Source of the DNA: Candidatus Treponema merdequi
Lineage (GTDB): Bacteria; Spirochaetota; Spirochaetia; Treponematales; Treponemataceae
Assembly (NCBI GenBank): GCA_018064525.1
Contig: JAGHVB010000016.1
Coordinates: 1-59,115, forward strand
DNA: 59,115 bases
Direction of reading: 5' to 3'
The notes beneath the pieces were generated by a model, which was not told the origin of the DNA, did not search any database, and saw only the letters and a list, made by a program, of their open reading frames with translations. The position numbers and the translations under genes were made by a program. Below, piece by piece: positions 5,954 through 15,538 of this stretch (positions are counted from its first letter, which is position 1; every line of letters begins with the position of its first letter).

Positions 5954-8062
5954 ATGTCAGATTCAAGTAAAGTAAAATTTTCTTTGCAGGCAAAACTTTT
6001 GATTATGATTTTGTCTATCGTAATTATTTCTACGCTTTTTCTTGGAATTGCAACATACAGCCGTTTTTCAGAAAATATGACAAAAAGCGTTTATAAGCAT
6101 CTGGGAGAAGTTTCTGATAATGTTGCAAATCAAATTACTGCGTTGAATGACAAAAACTTTTCCATGCTGCACACTCTTGCTGATCTTTCTGATTTACGAA
6201 ATCCGGAAAATTCACTTGATAAAAAACAGGCAATGCTTACTGATGTTTTAAAAGAACTTGATGGTGATTATGAAAATCTTGCTTTTTATGACAGAGAAGG
6301 GGACGCAATTTTAGCAGACGGACGAAGAATGAATTTTGCTTCACGCGATTATTTTTTAATTCCATTCAGCGGAAAAGATTATGTTCAGGATCCGACTTTT
6401 AGTCCTGTTACAAAAAGTGTACTGCAGTATTATGCCGTTCCGGTTCGTGATTTTAATAATCAGATTGACGGTGTTCTTGTTTTGATAAATCGTGGTAATG
6501 CAATTTTAGATACTGTTTCTAAAATTGATATTGGTGCAGGAATGCATCCGTCTGTAATTAACCGTGTTACAAAACAAACTGTTGCGAATGCCAATGAAAA
6601 TGTTGATGACAGTTCCCAGACAAAGGATGGCGCAATTCTTGATGACTCTCGGGGAATCGGTTACGTTTTAAAAAAAGTATTTAACGGTGAAAAAAGTGTA
6701 GAAATTTTTAAGGATGATTTCATCGGATTAAATATGATTGCCGCATTTCAGCCGGTTCCGGGAACAGACTGGTCGATTTTTGCGGTTACAGTTTACGATT
6801 TTTATTTTGGTGCACTTAAGGAAATGCAGACTTATATTTTAATTTTCCTTGTTGTAACAATTATCGTATCTATTATAATAAGTATTATTCTTATTCAGCT
6901 TTTAATTAAGCCTTTAAAGTCAGTAAAAAATTCAATCTCAGAAATTGCTACTGGAAATGCCGATCTGACAAAACGACTTGAATGCCGTTCTAAAGATGAA
7001 ATCGGAGTTGTAGTTTCAAGCTTTAATCAGTTCTCGGAAAAATTGCAGTCAATTATCGGCGATATAAAAAATTCAATTACTTTACTTGGAGAATCAGGAG
7101 ATATCTTAAAAGAAAGTACTGTAGATACAGGAGATTCAATTAAAGAAATTATTTCCAATATTGAATCTGTACACAATCAGATTTTAACTCAAGGTTCCAG
7201 TGTAGAAGATACTGCAAGTTCAGTAAGAAAAATTGCACAGAGTATAGAAGCGCTTGAAAACATGATTGAGAAACAGAGCGCCGGAGTTGCAGAAGCGTCG
7301 TCGGCAGTTGAACAGATGATTGGAAATATTCAGTCGGTAAATAATACTGTGGACCTGATGGCAGGTTCTTTTGATGGTTTGATTAAGAGTACCAGAAATG
7401 GTGTAGACATTCAGATGGATGTAAATAGAAAGATCGAAAGCATTCGTGCGCAGAGTGTAACTTTGCAGCAGGCCAACGCTGCAATTGAAAACATTGCAGG
7501 CCAGACAAATCTTCTTGCGATGAATGCGGCAATCGAAGCGGCTCATGCCGGTGAGTCTGGAAAAGGTTTCTCTGTTGTTGCAGATGAAATCCGTAAACTT
7601 TCTGAAACATCAACAAAGCAATCAAAGACAATTGGAAATCAGTTAAAAGAAATACAGGATTCAATTGATTCTGTTGTAAAAGCATCTTCACAGTCGAGTC
7701 AGGCATTTGAAGATGTAAGTACAAAAATTGAATCTACCGATGAACTTGTCCGTCAGATTCGTGGTGCAATGAACGAACAGCAGCAGGGCTCAATGCAGAT
7801 TAACCAGGCTTTGCATTTTATGAATGAAAGTACTGTAGAAGTAAAAACAGCTTCTCAGGAAATGTCACAGGGAAATGCTTCAATTCTTGAACAGATTCAA
7901 AAACTTCAGTCTGTTTCAGATACGATGAAACAGAGCATGGAAGAAATGTCAGTCGGTGCAGGTAAAATCAAAGAAACAGGTAATTCTCTCAATAAAATTG
8001 TTTCAAATATGGAAGAGTCAATTATTGATATAAGCAGTCAGATAGAACAGTTCAGAACATAA
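5954..8062 (+). CDS. Methyl-accepting chemotaxis protein
   Basis: A 702-residue transmembrane chemoreceptor. Order: short cytoplasmic tail, TM1 (about 15-37), a periplasmic double-Cache-like sensor (about 38-290), TM2 (about 292-318), a HAMP linker (about 318-370) and a long coiled-coil signalling domain. The hairpin tip [16 protein letters not shown] at about 518 binds CheW and CheA. It passes ligand binding in the periplasm to the CheA kinase and so to the periplasmic flagella. The ligand is unknown. AGAGG about 9 bases before the ATG serves as ribosome site. The gene has its own promoter, and its 3' end abuts a -10 box for the next gene. Confidence 0.93.
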   Translation: MSDSSKVKFSLQAKLLIMILSIVIISTLFLGIATYSRFSENMTKSVYKHLGEVSDNVANQITALNDKNFSMLHTLADLSDLRNPENSLDKKQAMLTDVLKELDGDYENLAFYDREGDAILADGRRMNFASRDYFLIPFSGKDYVQDPTFSPVTKSVLQYYAVPVRDFNNQIDGVLVLINRGNAILDTVSKIDIGAGMHPSVINRVTKQTVANANENVDDSSQTKDGAILDDSRGIGYVLKKVFNGEKSVEIFKDDFIGLNMIAAFQPVPGTDWSIFAVTVYDFYFGALKEMQTYILIFLVVTIIVSIIISIILIQLLIKPLKSVKNSISEIATGNADLTKRLECRSKDEIGVVVSSFNQFSEKLQSIIGDIKNSITLLGESGDILKESTVDTGDSIKEIISNIESVHNQILTQGSSVEDTASSVRKIAQSIEALENMIEKQSAGVAEASSAVEQMIGNIQSVNNTVDLMAGSFDGLIKSTRNGVDIQMDVNRKIESIRAQSVTLQQANAAIENIAGQTNLLAMNAAIEAAHAGESGKGFSVVADEIRKLSETSTKQSKTIGNQLKEIQDSIDSVVKASSQSSQAFEDVSTKIESTDELVRQIRGAMNEQQQGSMQINQALHFMNESTVEVKTASQEMSQGNASILEQIQKLQSVSDTMKQSMEEMSVGAGKIKETGNSLNKIVSNMEESIIDISSQIEQFRT

Positions 8063-8065
8063 CGA

Positions 8066-8071
8066 TATAAT
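8066..8071 (+). promoter_or_regulatory. -10 box six bases before ATG
   Basis: A perfect TATAAT starts four bases after the chemoreceptor stop codon and ends 6 bases before the next ATG. No good -35 or SD is visible. It suggests a leaderless transcript for the 8078 gene. Confidence 0.35.
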
Positions 8072-8077
8072 TTTATT

Positions 8078-8953
8078 ATGAAACGAAATCTTTTTTTAAT
8101 AATCTTAACGGTTACATTCTCTTTTCTTTACGCAGGCGAAGCACAGTCTCAGCTTCATCATTGTAAAGTATATAAAGATGCGGTAATTACAGAAAATAAA
8201 GTTAATGTCCGTTCGTCTCCGGGGATGTCGGGTAATAAAATATTTCAGGTTAATGCCGGCGATGTTGTTGAAGTTCTTGAAATTTGCAAAGAAGAATTTT
8301 TTGCAGACGGTGCATATGCTCCATGGGTTAAGATTAGTTGTGATTATGGAACCGGTTATATCTGCAGCCGCTGGATGAGTTCGAATTATGTTTTACTGGA
8401 AACAGGCCCTTGCAGTGATGCTGAGTATTTGGTGTATGAATATTTTTATGAAATTCCAGAAAACTTTAATCCTGATTGGGATGAATTAAAAGTTGTAAAA
8501 GATGATTTTATTTATATTGCAAAATCGAATGTCAGAATTTTTGATACAGTAACATTAATTCCTGAAAATGAGAATCAAATGTTTATGTATCCAGATACAA
8601 TGCTGGATATTACTGACAGGTCCTTTTATTCAACTGGGTTAAAAGAAGATCATGTGATTCTCATAAGGAGTAGATTTAAATATGATGCCGGCTCTTGTTC
8701 GAATGTAATGTTCTTAGCGTTTACTGACGGAAAATTAAAAAAAATTATTTCCGAGAGTGCATTTTCTGAATCAGGCTGCTATCGAAAGCCTTATATTAAT
8801 TTTCCAAAAATATGTTATAATGTATTTGACGGCGAATGGGTGACACAGATATCTCCAAAAAAATATGACCCGATTGTTGTTTATATTCAAAAAATGAATT
8901 ATGTTGACGGAGAACAGGTTTCTTCTGTCGAAGAATACACTTTGGAAAAATAG
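8078..8953 (+). CDS. Secreted SH3-domain protein
   Basis: A 291-residue protein with a signal peptide (MKRNLFLIILTVTFSFLYAG), so periplasmic or surface-exposed. Residues about 32-105 form a bacterial SH3 domain (ITENKVNVRSSPGMSGNKIF through WVKISCDYGTGYICSRWM). The remaining ~180 residues are a spirochaete-type domain of unknown role, with several cysteines (ETGPCSD, GSCSN, SGCYRK). Such SH3 domains often bind cell-wall or other polymeric ligands. It follows the chemoreceptor by 15 bases but has its own apparent -10 box and no SD, so it may be transcribed separately. Confidence 0.75.
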   Translation: MKRNLFLIILTVTFSFLYAGEAQSQLHHCKVYKDAVITENKVNVRSSPGMSGNKIFQVNAGDVVEVLEICKEEFFADGAYAPWVKISCDYGTGYICSRWMSSNYVLLETGPCSDAEYLVYEYFYEIPENFNPDWDELKVVKDDFIYIAKSNVRIFDTVTLIPENENQMFMYPDTMLDITDRSFYSTGLKEDHVILIRSRFKYDAGSCSNVMFLAFTDGKLKKIISESAFSESGCYRKPYINFPKICYNVFDGEWVTQISPKKYDPIVVYIQKMNYVDGEQVSSVEEYTLEK

Positions 8954-8965
8954 TTTTTATTTAAA

Positions 8966-9748
8966 ATGGATATTAAAATAATTTTTTTAGATTTAGATTT
9001 AACTCTTCTTCACACTGATGGAACTCTTTCCGAGAAAAATATACAAACTCTCGAAAAATGCAGGTCAAATGGAATAATGACTGCATTTTGTACAAGTCGT
9101 GGAACAACCCGTATCGAAAAATATACAAAACTTTTTATGCCTGATTTTTTAATCTGCAATGCAGGTGCATGTATATATCACGGTGAAAAACTTATTCATT
9201 CCGAAACTTTTTCTCTTAAAGAAACTAAAATCTTATTAAATTCAATTTATGAAATATGCGGAGATGAAGCAGAAATTACAGTTGATACAATTGATGATTT
9301 TTTCTGGAACCGTACGGAAAATAAAACAACACAGTATATGCCGGAAGCAAAATATAATGATTGTAAAAATTTTACACAACCTGCAATGAAAATCTGCGTT
9401 GCAACAAATGATTTACAAAAAGCCCGTAAGATTTCTGATTCTGTCTCAAACTGCAGCGCTGTTCTTTTCAGTGATATTCCATGGACAAAATTTTCTCCAA
9501 AAAGTTCTTCAAAAGAAAATGCAGTTAATTTTCTTTCAGAATATTTAAATATACCGTTAAAAAATATGGCAGCTTTTGGAGACGACTATGCTGATATCGG
9601 TATGCTCAAAATTTGTGGAACAGGAGTTGCAATGCAGAATGCAATTCCTGAAGTAAAAGAAATCGCAGATGAAATTACTTTAAGTTGTGACGAGGATGGT
9701 GTTTCTACATGGATTGAAAAAAATCTTTTTATAAGACATAATAAATAA
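8966..9748 (+). CDS. HAD-IIB (Cof-type) phosphatase
   Basis: A 260-residue cytosolic haloacid-dehalogenase hydrolase. Motif I is FLDLDLTLL (nucleophile and acid aspartates), motif II CTSRGT, and motif IV AFGDDYADIGML with the Mg-binding aspartates. The cap insert between motifs II and III fits the Cof subfamily, which dephosphorylates sugar phosphates or cofactors such as pyridoxal phosphate and flavins. The substrate cannot be told from sequence. It starts 12 bases after the SH3 gene without a clear ribosome site and is followed 12 bases later by the next gene, so it is probably co-transcribed. Confidence 0.88.
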   Translation: MDIKIIFLDLDLTLLHTDGTLSEKNIQTLEKCRSNGIMTAFCTSRGTTRIEKYTKLFMPDFLICNAGACIYHGEKLIHSETFSLKETKILLNSIYEICGDEAEITVDTIDDFFWNRTENKTTQYMPEAKYNDCKNFTQPAMKICVATNDLQKARKISDSVSNCSAVLFSDIPWTKFSPKSSSKENAVNFLSEYLNIPLKNMAAFGDDYADIGMLKICGTGVAMQNAIPEVKEIADEITLSCDEDGVSTWIEKNLFIRHNK

Positions 9749-9760
9749 GTGGAGTATTAT

Positions 9761-10720
9761 ATGAAAAAAGTATTAGTTTTATTTTTAATAACAATGATTT
9801 CAATTGTAACAGTCTTTTCACAGAAAATTGACTTAGATTGTGAAGAAGATGATGAATTCGGATATATCACATTGATACCAGATACTGTTTCTGTAAGTTC
9901 AACTTTAAAAGAAAAATCAAAAACTGCAGATTTTTATGGAGCAGATAATCTTTATGATGGGACATGGAAATCATGGTCTGAAGGCGAAAACGGTGATGGC
10001 ATTAATTCTAAAATAACATATAAATATAATTCAAAACATCATCTGAAGTTTTTAATGATCAGAAACGGTTATGGTGAATTAAAAAGTTACTATAAAAATA
10101 ACCGTGTAAAAGATCTGAAAATTACAGATGGAAAAAAAGAAATTTTATATACTCTTAGAGATACATATCTGCCTCAATTCATTCAACTTGATTTTTCAGA
10201 ATGTGACAAAGTTACTTTTGAAATCCTTTCAGTTTATAAAGGTACAGATTATAATGATACCTGTATTTCTGAACTTCGCTTAATGAATTATCCTGATGAC
10301 AATACATTTAATTTTGAACCGGATGATTACACAAAACATGCTATGGATTTAATTCCGAATTTTACTCAGTTTAAGTGTAACTACGGTGAATATAAATACA
10401 AACTTATAAACGGATTTAAAGAAAGTCAAATAGTTCTGTTATATAATAAAAATGGCAAAATGCTTTTAATTTCAGAAGAAAAGCAGAATAACAAAAACGT
10501 TATATCATATAAAGAATTTAACGGAACTGAATGGATCAACAGTAATGATAAGACTTTTGATTATTTAAAATCATTAAAAGTTACATCTGTTTTTACTCAT
10601 CCAATTGACGAATATCCGTATAAAACAGATTTCTTTATAAAAAATAAGTCAGGAATTAAATGTTTTGTTTTAACACCGGATGGATTTGAAGAAGTCTTTG
10701 ATTATGTTTCAGGAATGTAA
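9761..10720 (+). CDS. Secreted NADase-type glycan-binding-like protein
   Basis: A 319-residue protein. ATG 9761 is chosen because GGAG lies 6 bases upstream and it opens a signal peptide (MKKVLVLFLITMISIVTVFS); an in-frame GTG at 9749 would precede the ribosome site. Residues about 45-175 form a discoidin-like sandwich (DNLYDGTWKSWSEGENGDGI, NNRVKDLKIT, SVYKGTDYNDTCISELRL), the same domain as in the cassette protein at 3611-4345. A ~140-residue C-terminal domain of unknown function follows. It was probably annotated in relatives as glycan-binding; I infer surface or periplasmic location only. Confidence 0.7.
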   Translation: MKKVLVLFLITMISIVTVFSQKIDLDCEEDDEFGYITLIPDTVSVSSTLKEKSKTADFYGADNLYDGTWKSWSEGENGDGINSKITYKYNSKHHLKFLMIRNGYGELKSYYKNNRVKDLKITDGKKEILYTLRDTYLPQFIQLDFSECDKVTFEILSVYKGTDYNDTCISELRLMNYPDDNTFNFEPDDYTKHAMDLIPNFTQFKCNYGEYKYKLINGFKESQIVLLYNKNGKMLLISEEKQNNKNVISYKEFNGTEWINSNDKTFDYLKSLKVTSVFTHPIDEYPYKTDFFIKNKSGIKCFVLTPDGFEEVFDYVSGM

Positions 10721-10740
10721 GTTTTTTGATTTCAATCATA

Positions 10741-10769
10741 TTGACCTCTTTTAAAAAATTCTCTATATT
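10741..10769 (+). promoter_or_regulatory. Promoter of the rimP-nusA-infB operon
   Basis: TTGACC (10741-10746), exactly 17 bases, then TATATT (10764-10769). Each box matches the sigma-70 consensus at five of six positions. The start would be near 10776, giving a leader of about 85 bases. Confidence 0.7.
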
Positions 10770-10801
10770 ATAGTTGTACATTTTAATTACCTTTTAAGAT
10801 G

Positions 10802-10826
10802 GACTCGTGTGAACGGGTCTTTTTTT
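10802..10826 (+). terminator. Terminator-like hairpin in rimP leader
   Basis: GACTCGT (10802-10808) pairs with ACGGGTC (10813-10819), including one G-T wobble, around the loop GTGA, followed by seven T. It lies between the promoter at 10741 and the rimP start, not after the upstream gene's own transcription unit, so it could act as an attenuator for the operon or stop read-through from 9761-10720. Confidence 0.65.
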
Positions 10827-10860
10827 ATTGCTGCACGATTTTTGTGCATAAGGGGAAAAT

Positions 10861-11325
10861 TTGGAATACATTTCTTTACAGACACTATCACATTATTCTG
10901 ACTGTCAGCCGCTTGTTGACGGTCTTGGTTACATTCTGGTAGATCTTAAAATTATTCCGGCAAAAAGTACTGTAAAAATCAGCGCAGTAATCGCTTCTAA
11001 AGATGTTACAAAAGACATCGGTGTAGAGGACTGCTCAAAAGTTCACCATGCTTTACTTCCACGTTTACAGGCTTTGCTTGGAACAGAAGATACCTACATG
11101 GAAGTCACATCTCCAGGAATGGACAGAAACATCAGGAATGCAGCAGAATTTGAACTGTTCAAAGGACACGAAGTCCGTGTATGGGACAAGGAAATTTCTG
11201 ACTGGGTAAGTGGAATTATCAAAACCGCAGATTCAAAATCTGTAACATTGGAAAATCAGCAAACAAAAGAAAACAAAACTGTCAGTTTTGAAAATATTGC
11301 TAAAGCGAAATTTATATATATGTAG
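10861..11325 (+). CDS. rimP: Ribosome maturation factor RimP
   Basis: A 154-residue cytosolic protein that helps assemble the 30S subunit. The N-terminal RimP domain contains DCSKVHHALLPRLQ and YMEVTSPGMDR, and the C-terminal SH3-like domain holds FKGHEVRVWDKE. The start is a TTG at 10861, with AAGGGG about 7 bases upstream. It heads the conserved order rimP-nusA-infB-rbfA-truB. The next gene begins 15 bases after its stop, with AGGAGG in the gap. Confidence 0.92.
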   Translation: MEYISLQTLSHYSDCQPLVDGLGYILVDLKIIPAKSTVKISAVIASKDVTKDIGVEDCSKVHHALLPRLQALLGTEDTYMEVTSPGMDRNIRNAAEFELFKGHEVRVWDKEISDWVSGIIKTADSKSVTLENQQTKENKTVSFENIAKAKFIYM

Positions 11326-11340
11326 GAGGCTTGCTAAAAA

Positions 11341-12834
11341 ATGGCTTCAAAGAAAAAATCACAAAAAACACAGGAAAAAGATCAGGGAATGGGAGAAGCA
11401 ATCCGTGCTTTAATGCAGGAAAAGGGACTCTCAGAAGATTCCGTTAAATTGACAATTGAGAATATGCTTAAAGCAGCATATAAAAGAACTTATGGAACAG
11501 CAGATAATGCTGTTGTTGTATTCGAAGACGATTTGTCTGATGTTACTATTTATTCAAGAAAGACAGTTGTAGACGGCGTATATGATCCTATCATTGAAAT
11601 TGAACTTGAAGAAGCTCGTCAGCTTGATCCGGACTGTGAAGAAGGTGATGAAATTGATATTCCAGAAGATCCAAAAAGCTGGGGTCGCTCTGCAGTTTCA
11701 ACTGGTAAGCAGACAGGACATCAGGGGTTGAACGAAAGTTTCAAAGATAACCTTTACAATGAATATAAAGACAAAATCGGTGAAATCATAATCGGTTACT
11801 ATCAGCGTGAAAAGAATGGAAATATTTATGTTGACCTCGGAAAAGTAGAAGGTGTTCTTCCTCTTAAATTCCAGTCACCACGCGAAAAATATGAAAAGAA
11901 TGACCGCATCAAAGCTCTCATCACAGATATCAAAAAAACAAACAACGGAATTCAGATTGTGCTTTCAAGAAGCGATCCTGAATTTGTTCGTTCAATCGTA
12001 GAACTTGAAGTTCCAGAAGTATCTGACAGAACTGTTGAGATTCATAAAATCGTTCGTGATGCTGGATACAGAACAAAGATTGCAGTTTATACAAACCGCG
12101 AAGATGTTGATCCTGTTGGAGCATGTGTTGGTCTTAAAGGAAATCGTATTCAGAATGTAATCACAGAACTTCTCGGTGAAAAAATTGATGTTCTTAAATA
12201 TGATCCTGATCCGACAGTATTCATCAAGAATGCTTTAAGTCCTGCAGAAGTTTCAAAAGTTATCATTCTTGATGCAGATAAAAAATCTGCTCTTGCAATC
12301 GTTCCTGATACACAGTTCTCTCTTGCAATCGGTAAGCAGGGACAGAACGTAAGACTTGCAAACAGACTTTGTGACTGGACAATCGATGTAAAGACTGAAG
12401 AACAGGCTGCTGACATGGATCTTTCAGATGTTGTAAGCCGTCAGGCAGCTCTTAACCTCTTTAAAGATGATGAAACATCAGAAGATGTTAATGCAATTTC
12501 AGATCTTCCTGGAATTGATGTTCGTGTTTGTGACATTCTTAAAGAAGCAGGAATTGTTGATGTTCAGGCATTTATCGATGCTTATGAAGAAGATGCTCTT
12601 AAAAATATTGAAGGCTTGACAGAAGATGATATTGAAAATGTAAATACAATCATCAATCAGAATGTTGAGTTTGTAGATGAAAATGAAGATGCAGAAAATA
12701 AGACAGAAGAAACTTCATCAGAATCTGATGAAGAAGAATATTTCTGTCCTGAATGCGGTGCAAAAATTACACTTGATATGACACATTGTCCAAAGTGCGG
12801 CGTTGAATTTGAGTTCGAAGAGGACGCAGAATAA
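11341..12834 (+). CDS. nusA: Transcription elongation/termination factor NusA
   Basis: A 497-residue protein that binds RNA polymerase and modulates pausing, termination and antitermination. Domains in order: N-terminal polymerase-binding domain (1-~130), S1 (~145-210, GNIYVDLGKVEGVLPLKFQ), KH1 (VGACVGLKGNRIQNV) and KH2 (FSLAIGKQGQNVRLANRL), then one helix-hairpin-helix/acidic region. Unusually the C-terminus ends in a four-cysteine zinc ribbon, CPECGAKITLDMTHCPKCG, after an acidic linker. The N-terminus is lysine-rich (MASKKKSQK). A strong AGGAGG ribosome site precedes it. It lies in an operon with rimP and infB, where NusA may also regulate its own synthesis. Confidence 0.94.
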   Translation: MASKKKSQKTQEKDQGMGEAIRALMQEKGLSEDSVKLTIENMLKAAYKRTYGTADNAVVVFEDDLSDVTIYSRKTVVDGVYDPIIEIELEEARQLDPDCEEGDEIDIPEDPKSWGRSAVSTGKQTGHQGLNESFKDNLYNEYKDKIGEIIIGYYQREKNGNIYVDLGKVEGVLPLKFQSPREKYEKNDRIKALITDIKKTNNGIQIVLSRSDPEFVRSIVELEVPEVSDRTVEIHKIVRDAGYRTKIAVYTNREDVDPVGACVGLKGNRIQNVITELLGEKIDVLKYDPDPTVFIKNALSPAEVSKVIILDADKKSALAIVPDTQFSLAIGKQGQNVRLANRLCDWTIDVKTEEQAADMDLSDVVSRQAALNLFKDDETSEDVNAISDLPGIDVRVCDILKEAGIVDVQAFIDAYEEDALKNIEGLTEDDIENVNTIINQNVEFVDENEDAENKTEETSSESDEEEYFCPECGAKITLDMTHCPKCGVEFEFEEDAE

Positions 12835-12865
12835 GGCGAGAGACTAAGAGGAATAATCGGAATAT

Positions 12866-15538
12866 ATGGCAGAAGAAAAAGAAAAGAAAGCTGTAGTTGT
12901 ACATAAAAAGGTAAATAAACCTTCAGCACCTCAGACAGCTGCAAGTACACCGGCAGAAAATACAGCCAAAACAGAACCAGCTGCAAAAAGAAAAATTGTC
13001 ATTAAGACAAAAGTATCTGCAGAAAAGAAAAAAACTCCGGAAAGTGAAAGTCCTGCTGCAAAACCAGCTCAGACTGCAGAAAATCAGACTCCAAAAGCAG
13101 AAAAGAAAACTGTTCCAGAAAAAAGAGAACAGCAATCTTCACAGGGACAGTCAAAATCTTTCAAGAGAACTTCTTCTTTTGAAATAAACTCATCTCGTCC
13201 AAATGTAAAAGCCGGAAATCTTTCTGAACATACAAGAGGCGGATATGGTAACCGTGAAGGCGGTCGTCAGGGCGGATTTAACCGTGACGGTCAGGGACGC
13301 GGTGGTTTTACCGGAGCACAGGCTCGTCAGGGGTATCAGAACCGTGAAAGAGATGGTCAGGGAAGAGATGGACGTCAGGGTGGATTTAACCGTGACGGTC
13401 AGGGACGCGGCGGATTTAACAGAGACGGACGTCAGGGTGGATTTAACCGTGATGGTCAGGGACGCGGCGGATTCAACCGTGACGGACAGAATCGCGGAAA
13501 CGGCGGATTCAATCGCGGCGGACAAGGCGGTTTTGGCGGCGGACAGGGAAGAACCTTTGCGCCACCTGCAGATAACATTACAACAAATAAAACAGCGGCT
13601 AAGAAAAAGTTTACCGGTAAAAAGCAGACTTACAGCCGTAAAGACAGAGAAGAAGCTTTTGACGAAGACAAGTTCTTTGAAACAAAAAAGAAAGTTGAAA
13701 CTCCTGCAAGCGTAGTTCCTGCAAAAATTGATATCATGGAATCAATTTCTGTTTCAGACCTCGCTCGTAAGATGAATCTCAAGGCTTCTGAAATCATCGG
13801 AAAACTCATGTCGATGGGAATGATGGTAACAATCACTCAGTCTATCGATTCAGATACTGCAACACTTTTAGCTGCAGAATATAACTGTGAAGTTCACCTT
13901 GTAAGCTTGTACGATGAAACAGTAATTGCTTCAGATACAACTGACGATGAAAACATGCTTCCTCGTGCTCCAATCGTAACTGTAATGGGACACGTTGACC
14001 ACGGTAAAACAAAAACTTTGGATGCAATCAGACATGCAAATGTTGCCGCAGGAGAAGCTGGTGGAATTACACAGGCAATCGGTGCTTATTCAGTTAAGAC
14101 ACCAAAAGGTTCTATCACATTCCTTGATACACCGGGACACGAAGCATTTACAATGATGCGTGCGCGCGGTGCTCAGATTACAGATATTGTAGTTCTCGTT
14201 GTTGCTGCAGATGACGGTGTAATGCCTCAGACTCTCGAAGCTATCAACCATGCCAAGGATGCGAAAGTTCCAATTATCGTAGCCGTAAACAAAGTTGATA
14301 AACCAGAAGCAAATCCGGAACGCGTTAAAACTCAGCTTTCAGAACTCGGACTTACTCCGGAAGAATGGGGCGGAGATACACAGTATGTTCATATTTCAGC
14401 TCTCAAAAAAGAAGGTATCGATGATCTTCTTGATGCAATTCTTCTTCAGGCAGAAATGCTTGAACTTAAGAGCGCATGGGACTGCCGTGCAGAAGGAAAG
14501 ATTCTTGAAAGCCGTGTAGACCAGGGTCGTGGTGTTGTAGCAACTGTTGTTGTTCAGAAGGGAACTTTAAAACAGGGCGATCCGTATGTTGCAGGAATTT
14601 ATTCTGGCCGCGTTCGTGCTATGTTTGACGACAAAGGAAAACGAATTACAGAAGCAGGTCCTTCAACTCCAATCGAAGTTCTCGGTATGGAAGAAATGCC
14701 GAATGCAGGTGACCCGTTCCAGGTAACAGAATCAGAAAAAGAAGCTCGTGCAATTTCTGCAAAACGTCAGGAACTCAAACGTTTCGAAGCTGCCAAAGCT
14801 GTTAAGAAAACTACACTTGAATCATTGTACTCAGATATCGCAGACAGCGAAGTTAAAGAACTTAAAGTCATCATCAAGGCTGACCTTCAGGGTTCTGCCG
14901 AAGCTCTTAAAACTTCACTTGAAAAACTTACAACACGCGAAATCCGTTTGAATGTAATTCACTCAAGCGCAGGTGCAATCAACGAATCAGATGTTACTCT
15001 TGCAGCTGCTGACGAAAACGCAATCATCATCGGATTTAACGTTCGTCCGACACCAAAAGCAAAAGCTCTTGCAGAACAGGAAAGCGTAGAAATCAGAAAA
15101 TACAATATCATCTATAAGTGTGTTGAAGAAATTCAGCAGGCTATGGAAGGTATGCTTTCTCCTGATACAAAAGAAGAAGTTATCGGACAGGTTGAAGTTC
15201 GTGATACATTCAAAGTTCCAAAGATTGGTGTTATTGCAGGATGTTACGTTACAGAAGGTTCTGTCAAGAGAACTTGTACAGTCAACATCATCCGTGAAGG
15301 AATTGTTATCCACAACGGAAAAATTGCTTCTCTCAAACGATTTAAAGATGATGCAAAAGAAGTTCAGAAGGGCTTTGAATGTGGTATCGGTATCGTAGAC
15401 TGGCAGGATATCAAAGTTGGTGATACACTCGAAATTATTGATACAGTAGAAGTTGCAAGAAAGCTTGGTGATTCTATTGCTAAAGAAAAAGAAGCAGAAG
15501 CAAAGACAGATACTGCTGTTTCAGGAGATGCTGAATAG
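12866..15538 (+). CDS. infB: Translation initiation factor IF-2
   Basis: An 890-residue GTPase that places fMet-tRNA on the 30S subunit and promotes subunit joining. The G domain (~370-540) has P-loop GHVDHGKT, switch II DTPGHEAF and NKVD. Domains II, III and C2 follow, ending in an acidic tail. The N-terminus is a long disordered Lys/Ala/Pro region, then about 110 residues rich in RG, GG and FNRDG repeats (about 120-235). Such an RG-rich segment is not typical of well-studied IF-2 and may bind RNA. An IF2_N-type domain (SVSDLARKMN) precedes the G domain. The stop codon overlaps the rbfA start by one base. Confidence 0.95.
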   Translation: MAEEKEKKAVVVHKKVNKPSAPQTAASTPAENTAKTEPAAKRKIVIKTKVSAEKKKTPESESPAAKPAQTAENQTPKAEKKTVPEKREQQSSQGQSKSFKRTSSFEINSSRPNVKAGNLSEHTRGGYGNREGGRQGGFNRDGQGRGGFTGAQARQGYQNRERDGQGRDGRQGGFNRDGQGRGGFNRDGRQGGFNRDGQGRGGFNRDGQNRGNGGFNRGGQGGFGGGQGRTFAPPADNITTNKTAAKKKFTGKKQTYSRKDREEAFDEDKFFETKKKVETPASVVPAKIDIMESISVSDLARKMNLKASEIIGKLMSMGMMVTITQSIDSDTATLLAAEYNCEVHLVSLYDETVIASDTTDDENMLPRAPIVTVMGHVDHGKTKTLDAIRHANVAAGEAGGITQAIGAYSVKTPKGSITFLDTPGHEAFTMMRARGAQITDIVVLVVAADDGVMPQTLEAINHAKDAKVPIIVAVNKVDKPEANPERVKTQLSELGLTPEEWGGDTQYVHISALKKEGIDDLLDAILLQAEMLELKSAWDCRAEGKILESRVDQGRGVVATVVVQKGTLKQGDPYVAGIYSGRVRAMFDDKGKRITEAGPSTPIEVLGMEEMPNAGDPFQVTESEKEARAISAKRQELKRFEAAKAVKKTTLESLYSDIADSEVKELKVIIKADLQGSAEALKTSLEKLTTREIRLNVIHSSAGAINESDVTLAAADENAIIIGFNVRPTPKAKALAEQESVEIRKYNIIYKCVEEIQQAMEGMLSPDTKEEVIGQVEVRDTFKVPKIGVIAGCYVTEGSVKRTCTVNIIREGIVIHNGKIASLKRFKDDAKEVQKGFECGIGIVDWQDIKVGDTLEIIDTVEVARKLGDSIAKEKEAEAKTDTAVSGDAE
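13373..13486 (+). repeat. Two tandem 57-bp repeats inside infB
   Basis: Units 13373-13429 and 13430-13486 are nearly identical in DNA and encode a 19-residue repeat starting RQGGFNRDGQGRGGFN. Further partial copies flank them between about 13265 and 13540. Because the length is a multiple of three, copy number can change without breaking the gene. Confidence 0.8.

Noticed and set aside
13190-13715. Overlapping frames of 111 and 156 codons within infB
   Set aside because: They are by-products of the repetitive RG-coding DNA (repeated SLTVTVKS or VDLTVTVRDA); the IF-2 frame is full length and conserved.
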